Assembly (NCBI RefSeq): GCF_007741535.1
Contig: NZ_CP036525.1
Coordinates: 3,348,001-3,412,000, forward strand
Direction: 5' to 3'
Length of the DNA: 64,000 bases
From: Rubripirellula lacrimiformis
GTDB taxonomy: Bacteria > Planctomycetota > Planctomycetia > Pirellulales > Pirellulaceae
The notes beneath the pieces are model-generated. The model did no database searches, had not been told where the DNA came from, and worked only from the letters and a program-made list of their open reading frames with translations. The translations under genes and the position numbers were made by a program. Below, one piece after another: positions 53,846 to 62,494 of this stretch; the stretch's first letter is position 1; the number at the start of each line of letters is the position of its first letter.

Positions 53846-55611
53846 TCATTCCGGCCCTTTATGAACGGCAAAAGAAACGTGGCGGCTACCTAACCGACGC
53901 TGATATGAATTCGGTGGCGGAAGAACTTGGCGTTCCGCTGCACCGGATCCATTCGCTGGTGACGTTCTTTCCACACTTCACCACCACGCCTCCGCCCAAG
54001 GTCGAAGTTCATGTCTGCCGCGACATGAGTTGTCACTTGAACGGATCGGTACCGATGACGGGCGAAGTTGCCGATTGGGCCAAACAGAAATTTGGATCCG
54101 ACGTGCACGTATCGGGGGTCTCTTGCCTGGGACGATGCGATCGCCCACCGGCGGTGATGATCAACGAGCAACTGATCGCGTCCACGTCCGCCCAGGACTT
54201 GAAGGATGCGATCGACGCTGTGATGGACGACCGGCCACCCAATCTAAATAGCGACTGGGAACTGGCGCAGGCCAAAGTCGGCCAGTGGGACATGGATGTC
54301 TACGACGGCAAAGGTCGCTACGACATGGTCCGTGACTATGTCAGTGGTGGCGGTGATCCCGACAAGGTTTTGTCGGCACTCGAAAAAGCAGGGCTACTAG
54401 GGATGGGCGGTGCCGGTGGTCGTGCCTATCTGAAATGGGGCGACGTGATGCGTGCCGAGGGCACGACGGGTGAAAAATTTGTCGTGTGCAACGCCGATGA
54501 AAGTGAGCCCGGTACGTTTAAAGATCGCGAGATCCTGCTTGCCGCACCCCACCTGACGATCGAAGGGATGATCATCGCGGCGCTGGTCACCGGTGCGACG
54601 CGAGGCTGGATCTACATTCGCCACGAGTATCCCGAACAGATCCAGAAGTGCCGCGAAGAAATCGACCGTGCCGTCGCATTGGGGGCCTGCGGTCGCAATA
54701 TCTTCGGCAGCAGTCGCTCCTTCGAATTGGACGTCTTCCCCAGCCCCGGTGGTTACATCTGTGGCGAACAAACGGCGCTGATCGAAGCGATGGAAGACAA
54801 ACGGGCCGAGCCCCGGAACCGCCCGCCCGAATTGATGACCAACGGTTTGTACGATCAACCGACGCTGCTATCCAATGTCGAAACCTTCGCCTGGGCACCG
54901 GCGATCCTGAAAGACGGCGGCCAGTGGTTTGCCGATCAAGGCATCAAAGACGGCCCGTTGACGAAGGGATCCAGCGAACGGATGACCGGGAAACGGTTGT
55001 TTTCGATCAGCGGTGATTTGAATCGACCGGGTGTCTATGAAGTTCCGACCGGGACGACGCTGGGGCAATTGATCGATGACCACTGCGGTGGCATGAAACA
55101 GGGCAAATCGATTGCGGCCGTTGCACTCTCGGGGCCGTCCGGTGGTCTGCTGCCAGCAAAGATTCCCGTCCAATATCTCAATCGCCGTTTCGTCGAAGCA
55201 AACGTTCCGGCCGACGTCAAGGAAATCGACATCCGCGACCTGCCACTGGACATCAATGTCTCCCGTGCGGTCGGATACATGTTGGGCGCTGGGATCGTCA
55301 TCTATGGCGAAGGTTGCAACGTGCTGTCCGAAGCCGTCGCGAACAGCAACTTCTATCGCAAGGAATCTTGTGGGAAGTGTGTCCCCTGTCGCATCGGGTC
55401 GGAAAAAATCACCGAGATGGGCAAACGACTGCTCGACGGTGACGTCGACGAATCCGAACTGGCGACGATGCAGCCGATTGCGATGCAGTTAAGCGGTGTG
55501 ATGCAGGCGACCAGCATTTGCGGGCTGGGGCAAGTCGCCAGCAACCCGTTCCAGACCTTTCTGACGTATTTCCCCGATGCCGCTCGGGCGGCGTGCAAGA
55601 AAAAGTCCTAG
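53842..55611 (+). CDS. NuoE-NuoF fusion: NADH-oxidising flavin/iron-sulfur module
   Basis: A 589-aa fusion of the two diaphorase subunits of complex I or bidirectional hydrogenases. Residues 1-125 are NuoE-like with the thioredoxin-fold [2Fe-2S] ligands Cys59, Cys64, Cys95 and Cys99 (CRDMSC, CLGRC). Residues ~165-589 are NuoF-like: GMGGAGGRAYLKW (NADH/FMN), CNADESEPGTFKDREIL, GGYICGEQTALIEAMED, and the [4Fe-4S] ligands SCGKCVPCRIGSEK plus CGLGQ. It is cytoplasmic and should oxidise NADH or reduce NAD+. It sits between exported cytochromes and an iron-sulfur partner, with no complex I membrane genes nearby. Confidence 0.94.
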   Translation: MIIPALYERQKKRGGYLTDADMNSVAEELGVPLHRIHSLVTFFPHFTTTPPPKVEVHVCRDMSCHLNGSVPMTGEVADWAKQKFGSDVHVSGVSCLGRCDRPPAVMINEQLIASTSAQDLKDAIDAVMDDRPPNLNSDWELAQAKVGQWDMDVYDGKGRYDMVRDYVSGGGDPDKVLSALEKAGLLGMGGAGGRAYLKWGDVMRAEGTTGEKFVVCNADESEPGTFKDREILLAAPHLTIEGMIIAALVTGATRGWIYIRHEYPEQIQKCREEIDRAVALGACGRNIFGSSRSFELDVFPSPGGYICGEQTALIEAMEDKRAEPRNRPPELMTNGLYDQPTLLSNVETFAWAPAILKDGGQWFADQGIKDGPLTKGSSERMTGKRLFSISGDLNRPGVYEVPTGTTLGQLIDDHCGGMKQGKSIAAVALSGPSGGLLPAKIPVQYLNRRFVEANVPADVKEIDIRDLPLDINVSRAVGYMLGAGIVIYGEGCNVLSEAVANSNFYRKESCGKCVPCRIGSEKITEMGKRLLDGDVDESELATMQPIAMQLSGVMQATSICGLGQVASNPFQTFLTYFPDAARAACKKKS

Positions 55612-55730
55612 CAACATCGACGCTGGGCCAGACCCCGTACTTTCCAGCGTGCTGAAACACCGCGTCACCCCACTGCCCGCCGCATTCCAACGGCTCCTGT
55701 TACTTGTTCTTACTTTGTTAAGTAGATCCC

Positions 55731-58241
55731 ATGAGCAACGCGTCCGACCCCAGCGACAAGCCCGTTAGCTTTGACGTCACCGATTTGGTCGAAGGGACAA
55801 GGCCGGATGACGAAGGGTTGTTCGCGCGGGACGTCGACGGCCAACTGATCCGTGTCGAACGGGCCACCGCGTCGGAATTGGACGAAGACGTCGCGCTAAC
55901 GATCGACGGGCGGGCGATCACGGTCAAAAAAGCGGTCCCCACCCGGGACGCACAAGGCAACATTATCCGTGACGACAACGGCGCGCCCAAGCCGCGGTTC
56001 ACGACCATCTACGATGCGGCAAGCGAAGCGTTTGTTCGCAAACCGGGCGACCCGCATCCGATCCCCGCACTGTGTCACAAAGAACACTTGCCCCCGGTGG
56101 GCGTGTGCCGAGTTTGCGTTGTCGAAGCGACTGAAATGACACGGCGTGGACCTCGCAAAAAACTGGTCCCATCCTGTGTGCAACGGGTCAACGCCGGGAT
56201 GATCGTCAACACGATCAATAGCGAAGCGGACCCCGATGCGGCCGAACGCGTCAAAGCATCCTGCCAAACAGTCGTTGAACTATTGGTTGCCGATCACCTG
56301 CCCGATTCGCAACAACACACCACGGGCAACGAATTGGCAGCCATCGCACAGCGGATGGGTGTGACTCAGTCGCGGTTTGCTGGTCGATCGATCCAACGTG
56401 GGCAAGACAACAGCAGCAAGATGATCATGGTCGACCATGACCAGTGCATCATGTGCGGCCGGTGCCAACGGGGCTGCAACTGGGTCAAAGGCAACAACGT
56501 GATCGGGCGCGCCGAGAAAGGTTACGAGTCGCGGATTGCATTCGACTTGGATTCACCCATGGGGCACAGTCACTGTGTTTCGTGTGGCGAATGCGCTGTC
56601 AGTTGTCCGACCGGTGCGATGCAGTTTCAGCCCTCGTTCATCGAAACCCAGATCAAACGTGTCCAGGACGACATGGTCGCCGAAAAGAAGGACGGCGAGA
56701 TCGTGACGGCGGACGAGCTTGTCAAAATCGACCTGTTTTCGGGGATTCCGTACAAGTTTTTGCAGTTCAATGGTGCCGCGGTGGTTCGCCGTATGATGGC
56801 GCCCGGCGATGTCCTTTGCCGCGAAGGCGAATACGGATCGACGGCCTTCATCATCCTAGATGGCGAGTTCGAGATCTTTCTGAACACGACTCGTGGCGCC
56901 GTTCGAAACGAAAAGGCCAGCGGCCTGGCCGGTCTGTTGGGCGGACTGAAAACGGTCGTCGAAAAGGTGGGCGGCCGGGCGCGATTGGCCGACGTGGGCG
57001 CGGCACAGCTTTTGGACAACCAACGTATCCTGCGTAACAAAGAAGATGTCGTCCTTGGCGAAATGACGTGCATGAATCGCTATCCCCGTAGCGCCACCGT
57101 CGTCGCCACCCAGCCGGCCGAAGTGTTGGAAATCAAACGCAACGTGCTGTACATGTTGCAGCGAAATGCCGTCAGTCGCGAAATCTTGGATCGGGTCTAC
57201 CGTGAACGATCGTTGCGAGGCCAATTGGCATCGTTGCCGATCTTCGATTCGCTTGATGAAGCCAACCGTAACCTTGCCGCCGACTACCTCAGCAACAAAG
57301 CCGATCTGGTGTCCGTGGATCCCGGACAAACCATTTTCAAGCAAGGCGATCTGGCAGACGACTACTACATCAACAAACTTGGCTTCGTCAAAGTCACGCA
57401 GGCCTACGGTCGTGACGAACGCGTGCTGAACTACTTGGGCCCTGGAAACGGGTTTGGCGAGATTGGTTTGTTGAGCAGTCTTGGCAACACGTTGAAAGAA
57501 TCGCTGGGCGGCGAAATTCGACCGGGGGTCCGAACGGCAACCTGTTCGGCCCTGGATCACGTCGAATTGATTCGAATCCGTGGCGACGACTTTCGTGCCC
57601 TGCTGCAACAGTTTCCTGAATTGAAACAGAACCTAGCGGCGAAGGCGAAAGAGATTCTGCAGCGTGACCAGGAAGCCCGCAGCCGGCTGCAGGCTGTCGA
57701 AGCAGATGAATTCTTGGACCAGGGTTTGTACCTAGCCCAAAGTTTGTTGGTTCTGGATCTAGAACGCTGCACTCGGTGTGACGAATGCACCAAAGCGTGT
57801 GCAGACACACACGATGGCGTCACTCGGCTGGTTCGTGACGGGCTACGATTCGACAAGTTCCTGGTCGCCAGCAGTTGCCGATCCTGCATGGACCCGTATT
57901 GTCTGGTGGGCTGCCCCGTCGATGCGATCCACCGCGGCGGTGACTCGTTAGAGATCGAGATCGAGGACTACTGCATCGGCTGCGGCCTGTGTGCGGAGAA
58001 TTGCCCCTACGGCAATATCAACATGCACGGGTTCGACAAGCAGGAAGTCGATGCCAAGGGCAAACTCCGCAGCGTCTATCAGGAAGTCGACGGAAAGAAG
58101 TTGCCAGTGGTTCAACAGCGGGCAACCACCTGTGACCTCTGTCGCAGCGTCGACGGAAAACCCAGTTGCGTGTACGCCTGTCCCCACGAAGCGGCGTTTC
58201 GGATGACCGGAAAGCAACTGATGGACATGGTCAGCCGATAA
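55731..58241 (+). CDS. Multidomain iron-sulfur protein with two cyclic-nucleotide-binding domains
   Basis: An 836-aa cytoplasmic protein. Residues 53-150 form a NuoG/HoxU-like [2Fe-2S] domain (Cys115, 126, 129, 149) with a 23-residue insertion at 68-90. The following His-Cys [4Fe-4S] site of NuoG has lost its cysteines (VADHLPDSQQHTTGNEL, 186-201). Two [4Fe-4S] motifs follow (Cys239-249 and 282-292). Two cyclic-nucleotide-binding domains follow (about 335-480 and 503-640) with phosphate-binding-cassette stretches PRSATV and RTATCS. A 16-cysteine DmsB-like ferredoxin module (680-817) follows. It is the likely electron partner of the NuoEF fusion upstream, gated by cAMP or cGMP. Confidence 0.88.
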   Translation: MSNASDPSDKPVSFDVTDLVEGTRPDDEGLFARDVDGQLIRVERATASELDEDVALTIDGRAITVKKAVPTRDAQGNIIRDDNGAPKPRFTTIYDAASEAFVRKPGDPHPIPALCHKEHLPPVGVCRVCVVEATEMTRRGPRKKLVPSCVQRVNAGMIVNTINSEADPDAAERVKASCQTVVELLVADHLPDSQQHTTGNELAAIAQRMGVTQSRFAGRSIQRGQDNSSKMIMVDHDQCIMCGRCQRGCNWVKGNNVIGRAEKGYESRIAFDLDSPMGHSHCVSCGECAVSCPTGAMQFQPSFIETQIKRVQDDMVAEKKDGEIVTADELVKIDLFSGIPYKFLQFNGAAVVRRMMAPGDVLCREGEYGSTAFIILDGEFEIFLNTTRGAVRNEKASGLAGLLGGLKTVVEKVGGRARLADVGAAQLLDNQRILRNKEDVVLGEMTCMNRYPRSATVVATQPAEVLEIKRNVLYMLQRNAVSREILDRVYRERSLRGQLASLPIFDSLDEANRNLAADYLSNKADLVSVDPGQTIFKQGDLADDYYINKLGFVKVTQAYGRDERVLNYLGPGNGFGEIGLLSSLGNTLKESLGGEIRPGVRTATCSALDHVELIRIRGDDFRALLQQFPELKQNLAAKAKEILQRDQEARSRLQAVEADEFLDQGLYLAQSLLVLDLERCTRCDECTKACADTHDGVTRLVRDGLRFDKFLVASSCRSCMDPYCLVGCPVDAIHRGGDSLEIEIEDYCIGCGLCAENCPYGNINMHGFDKQEVDAKGKLRSVYQEVDGKKLPVVQQRATTCDLCRSVDGKPSCVYACPHEAAFRMTGKQLMDMVSR

Positions 58242-58275
58242 TCGCTAGGCCAACCGCCCAGTCCAAACACGCAAA

Positions 58276-58772
58276 CGTAGCGCAAGTCGCCAAGACTTTC
58301 GGCGTCCCCAGTATCCAGGGCCGAAACTCTTGGCGAGTCTCGCTACCAAGACTTTCGGCCATCCCCACCATCCAGGGCCGAAACTCATGGCGAGTCTCCC
58401 TACCAAGACTTTCGACCAACCGCATCGTCCCGTAGCGCAAGTCGCCAAGACTTTCGGCCATCCCCCATCATCCAGGGCCGAAACTCTTGGCGAGTCTCGC
58501 TACCAAGACTTTCGACCAACCGCATCATCCCGTAGCGCAAGTCGCCAAGACTTTCGGCCATCCCCCATCATCCAGGGCCGAAACTCTTGGCGAGTCTCGC
58601 TACCAAGACTTTCGGCCAACCGCATCGTCCCGTAGCGCAAGTCGCCAAGACTTTCGGCCATCCCCCACCATCCAGGGCCGAAACTCTTGGCGAGTCTCGC
58701 TACCAAGACTTTCGACCAACCGCATCATCCCGTAGCGCAAGTCGCCAAGACTTTCGGCCATCCCCCATCCAG
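58276..58772. repeat. Tandem repeat array, left part (~100-bp hairpin units)
   Basis: Unit starts (CGTAGCGCAAGTCGCC) lie at 58276, 58431, 58531, 58631 and 58731, so the period is exactly 100 bp for most. The first unit is 155 bp because it carries an extra half unit. Each unit has an inverted repeat: GTAGCGCAAGTCGCC...TTTCGG against CCGAAACTCTTGGCGAG...GCTAC, 22 of 26 positions complementary, around a ~21-nt loop. A spacer containing CCAAGACTTTCGACCAACCG follows. The last unit is cut in its loop by the IS element. Confidence 0.96.
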
Positions 58773-58838
58773 CCCTCTGTGCCAACATGCGTGAGACAAC
58801 TTTGAATTTCATCAGAGTTGAGGGCATGGAGCATTCGC

Positions 58839-59222
58839 ATGACCGATACCGCCAACAAAAAAATTGAAAAAGATCCCGAGGTGACACAGAAAGCGGCCCG
58901 TCGCCGCTTCACCGCCGACTACAAACGCCGTATCGCCCTGGAGGCCGAAAGCTGTAGCGAGCCCGGAGAAATCGGGGCGTTGCTCAGACGCGAGGGAATT
59001 TACTCCTCGGTCCTGGCAAAATGGCGTCGTCAATTGCGGGAGGAATCATTGTCATCATCGAAAAAGTCTAACGGCAAAACTTCACCAGCCGATCAACTCA
59101 AACGTCTTGAACGTGAGAACGAGCGGCTCAAGGAGAAGCTCCGCCACGCCGAGCTGATCATTGACGTCCAAAAAAAAGTCTCGGAGATGATGCAGATACG
59201 ATCACACGAGAAGGACGACTGA
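58839..59222 (+). CDS. IS3-family transposase OrfA (helix-turn-helix subunit)
   Basis: A 127-aa DNA-binding subunit. The helix-turn-helix region (RRRFTADYKRRIALEAESC, then IGALLRREGIYSSVLAKWRR) is followed by a leucine-zipper-like helix (DQLKRLERENERLKEKLRHA) for multimerisation. The run of eight A at 59170-59177 near its 3' end allows ribosomes to slip into OrfB. The ATG at 58839 was chosen as the first one preceding conserved sequence. Confidence 0.88.
   Translation: MTDTANKKIEKDPEVTQKAARRRFTADYKRRIALEAESCSEPGEIGALLRREGIYSSVLAKWRRQLREESLSSSKKSNGKTSPADQLKRLERENERLKEKLRHAELIIDVQKKVSEMMQIRSHEKDD
59170..59177 (+). other. Candidate programmed -1 frameshift site (A8)
   Basis: Eight consecutive A residues read as CAA AAA AAA in the OrfA frame. 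A -1 slip here enters a frame with no stop from 59174 through to 60433, giving one OrfAB transposase. This matches the expression mode known for IS3-family elements. Confidence 0.75.
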
Positions 59223-59275
59223 CAGCCGCCAAACAACTGAGTGAAACAGTCGGCGTCGCGGCTGCTTGCCGTGCG

Positions 59276-60433
59276 ATGAATGTGTCGCGTGCGACGTTCT
59301 ATCGTCGCCGCGACCCCGATCGACAAGCCGCGCCGAGGCCGGCGCCCGCTCGAGCTCTATCACCGCAAGAACGCCAAGAAGTACTTGATCAACTCAACAG
59401 CGAGCGTTTCGCTGATCATGCACCACGACAGGTCTACGCCAAGTTGCTCGACGAGGGCGACTACCTGTGTAGCGTGCGAACGATGTATCGCATCTTGGCC
59501 GACAATCAAAGCACACGCGAACGACGAAACCAGCTGAAGCATCCCGAGTATCGCAAACCAGAACTGCTCGCCACCGCGCCCAACGAAGTCTGGTCTTGGG
59601 ACATCACCAAACTCAAGGGCCCCGAAACATGGACGTACTACTACCTCTACGTGATTCTGGACATCTACAGCCGCTGCGTCGTTGGCTGGATGCTGGCCGA
59701 TAGCGAGAGCGCCGACTTGGCCAAGCAGCTGATTGAAACCACGATCGACAAGCAGAACATTCCACCCGAACAACTGATCATTCACAGCGACCGGGGACCT
59801 TCGATGACATCTCACAGCGTAGCGCAGCTACTCAGTTCGCTGGGCGTCACCAAATCACACAGCCGACCGCACGTCTCCAACGACAATCCGTTCTCGGAAA
59901 GCCAATTCAAAACGATGAAGTATCGACCTGAGTTCCCCAAACGCTTTGGCTGTTACGAAGACGGCTTGCAGTTCTGTCGCACGTTTTTCACCTGGTACAA
60001 CAACGAGCACTATCACAGCGGCATCGGGTTGCTAACTCCATCATCGTTGCACTTCGGCCGCGCCGAGGAAGTAACTGCCGCTCGCACGCAGACTCTTCAT
60101 GGTGCGTGGAAAAAAACACCCGAGCGTTTCGTTCACGGAATTCCCAAGCCAGCAAGTGTTCCCCAAGCCGTCTGGATCAACCCTCCCAAACCAATCGATG
60201 AACGCAAAAGGGAAGCCCCCGAGCCAACCTGCCCGGGAGCTTCCGAAGAAACGTCTTTGACGCACCCTCGATCCGATTATCCCTTGGACGGTTGCGTCCC
60301 CGCAGAGCCGCCTTCCGTTTCACCGGACGAATCAACCTTACCACCGAAAACACCTTTGAACACCCGAGCGATGCCTGAAAAAATCCCGGGGGTTTGGGGG
60401 CTGGCCCCCAAGTGCGCTGGCATCAATCACTGA
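59276..60433 (+). CDS. IS3-family transposase OrfB (DDE integrase core)
   Basis: A 385-aa catalytic subunit in the -1 frame relative to OrfA. After NVSRATFYRRRDPDRQ the integrase core shows the first Asp in WSWDITKLKG, the second in IHSDRGPSMTSH and the Glu in NPFSESQFKTMKYRPEFP, about 35 residues later. The frame is open upstream to the A8 slippery site, so the real product is probably an OrfAB fusion. The C-terminal ~90 aa after WKKTPERFVHGIPKP is Pro/Glu-rich and extends beyond the usual IS3 OrfB end. Confidence 0.88.
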   Translation: MNVSRATFYRRRDPDRQAAPRPAPARALSPQERQEVLDQLNSERFADHAPRQVYAKLLDEGDYLCSVRTMYRILADNQSTRERRNQLKHPEYRKPELLATAPNEVWSWDITKLKGPETWTYYYLYVILDIYSRCVVGWMLADSESADLAKQLIETTIDKQNIPPEQLIIHSDRGPSMTSHSVAQLLSSLGVTKSHSRPHVSNDNPFSESQFKTMKYRPEFPKRFGCYEDGLQFCRTFFTWYNNEHYHSGIGLLTPSSLHFGRAEEVTAARTQTLHGAWKKTPERFVHGIPKPASVPQAVWINPPKPIDERKREAPEPTCPGASEETSLTHPRSDYPLDGCVPAEPPSVSPDESTLPPKTPLNTRAMPEKIPGVWGLAPKCAGINH

Positions 60434-60473
60434 ACCGTTTAGAAAGTTGTCTCAATGTCGTTGACACATTCCG

Positions 60474-61885
60474 CAGGGCCGAAACTCTTGGCGAGTCTCG
60501 CTACCAAGACTTTCGACCAACCGCATCGTCCCGTAGCGCAAGTCGCCAAGACTTTCGGCGTCCCCCATCATCCAGGGCCGAAACTCTTGGCGAGTCTCGC
60601 TACCAAGACTTTCGACCAACCGCATCATCCCGTAGCGCAAGTCGCCAAGACTTTCGGCCATCCCCACCATCCAGGGCCGAAACTCTTGGCGAGTCTCGCT
60701 ACCAAGACTTTCGACCAACCGCATCATCCCGTTGCGCAAGTCGCCAAGACTTTCGGCCATCCCCCATCCAGGGCCGAAACTCTTGGCGAGTCTCGCTACC
60801 AAGACTTTCGACCAACCGCATGATCCCGTAGCGCAAGTCGCCAAGACTTTCGGTGTCCCCATCATCCAGGGCCGAAACTCTTGGCGAGTCTCGCTACCAA
60901 GACTTTCGACCAACCGCATCATTCCGTAGCGCAAGTCGCCAAGACTTTCGGCGTCCCCCATCCAGGGCCGAAACTCTTGGCGAGTCTCGCAACCAAGACT
61001 TTCGACCAACCGCATCATCCCGTAGCGCAAGTCGCCAAGACTTTCGGCGTCCCCAGTATCCAGGGCCGAAACTCTTGGCGAGTCTCCCTACCAAGACTTT
61101 CGCGCAAACGCATCATCCCGTAGCGCAAGTCGCCAAGACTTTCGGTGTTCCCATCATCCAGGGCCGAAACTCTTGGCGAGTCTCGCTACCAAGACTTTCG
61201 ACCAACCGCATGATCCCGTAGCGCAAGTCGCCAAGACTTTCGGTGTCCCCATCATCCAGGGCCGAAACTCTTGGCGAGTCTCGCTACCAAGACTTTCGAC
61301 CAACCGCATCATCCCGTAGCGCAAGTCGCCAAGACTTTCGGCCATCCCCCATCATCCAGGGCCGAAACTCTTGGCGAGTCTCGCTACCAAGACTTTCGAC
61401 CAACCGCATCATCCCGTAGCGCAAGTCGCCAAGACTTTCGGCCATCCCCCATCATCCAGGGCCGAAACTCTTGGCGAGTCTCGCTACCAAGACTTTCGAC
61501 CAACCGCATCATCCCGTAGCGCAAGTCGCCAAGACTTTCGGCCATCCCCATCATCCAGGGCCGAAACTCATGGCGAGTCTCGCTACCAAGACTTTCGACC
61601 AACAGCATCATCCCGTAGCGCAAGTCGCCAAGACTTTCGGTGTCCCCAGTATCCAGGGCCGAAACTCTTGGCGAGTCTCGCTACCAAGACTTTCGACCAA
61701 CCGCATCATCCCGTAGCGCAAGTCGCCAAGACTTTCGGCCATCCCCCATCATCCAGGGCCGAAACTCTTGGCGAGTCTCGCTACCAAGACTTTCGCGCAA
61801 CCGCATCGTCCCGTAGCGCAAGTCGCCAAGACTTTCGGCGTCTCCCACCATCCAGGGCCGAAACTCTTGGCGAGTCTCGCAACGA
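60474..61885. repeat. Tandem repeat array, right part (~14 units of 96-100 bp)
   Basis: After a partial unit, CGTAGCGCAAG starts lie at 60532, 60631, 60730 (CGTTGCG), 60827, 60925, 61021, 61119, 61217, 61315, 61415, 61515, 61614, 61712 and 61812. Period differences of 96-100 come from small indels in the loop (CCATCCCCCATCATCCAGGG versus shorter forms). Arms are almost invariant; loop and spacer carry the substitutions. The array ends at CGAGTCTCGCAACG near 61882. Open frames through it change repeat phase every unit and are not genes. Confidence 0.96.
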
Positions 61886-62494
61886 AATTCCGCAACGAAA
61901 TTCCGCCAAAATCGCCGGCTCGCACTGCCGCCGGATCGCTGCATTCTCTCCGGATAACCGGGACGACCGGGCGACCCGCTCAAACGCCCCTGCCCTACCG
62001 GGCGATCGACCGAAGCCAGCAACCGTGGCTTCATTTGGGTGCGTCTCGGGGACGGCCAAAATATAGTGGGGAACACGAGGGCTGGTCGGGGCGTCGAAAG
62101 CCTGACCGGTGGAAGACTCGGGAATCGGCTGATTTCGTGCCATCGCAGGCCGATTTGCAGCGGTTGACCGGGCCGATCCGTCCTCGTCTCGTCGCCACTT
62201 GCACCCGTCTGTCGCGGATAATTGGTTCCGGCACTGTTGAAACGATCGCGTTTTGGCCCCTATCGAATTGGGGGAAATGCAGCCCCTTGGCAGCAAATGT
62301 TAAATGGTAGGGACTACAGCGGATTTGTTTGTCCTGCCGCTTATGCGGTGCCGATTCAACCCGATGACTACCCGACCTGAGCCGGATTCTGCGTCCTTGC
62401 AGACGGCAAAACGTCATCCATCGTGCCCACCAGAGAATGCTGGTGGACCACGTTCGTCAAAAATGCTCAATCGCTCGAAATTCTGAGATTCCAG
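61886..62494. other. Intergenic region, no gene seen
   Basis: A 609-bp stretch between the repeat array and the large exported protein gene. It starts with a short direct repeat (CGAAATTCCGC twice). No supported open frame, RNA or terminator was found. It should hold the promoter of the downstream gene. Confidence 0.45.

Larger units (their letters stand above)
58773..60473 (+). mobile_element. IS3-family insertion sequence inside the repeat array
   Basis: A ~1.7-kb element flanked by CAG (58770-58772 and 60474-60476), consistent with a 3-bp target duplication. Near its ends are imperfect inverted repeats: TGTGCCAACATGCG...GAGACAACTTT from 58778 against the reverse complement of AAAGTTGTCTC...GACACA ending at 60468, 20 of 26 matching. 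Five extra bases lie outside each repeat up to the CAG, so the exact ends are uncertain. It encodes OrfA and OrfB with a -1 frameshift site. Removing the element and one CAG restores an intact 97-bp repeat unit. Confidence 0.85.

Noticed and set aside
58276-61885. CRISPR array
   Set aside because: The whole ~100-bp unit is conserved, including the spacer, and there are no unique spacers or cas genes.
60452-62066. Several 60-230 codon open frames inside the repeat arrays, with repeated peptides such as ASLATKTFDQPHHP
   Set aside because: The 100-bp period is not a multiple of three, so each unit is read in a new frame; the openness is a property of the repeat, not of a gene.
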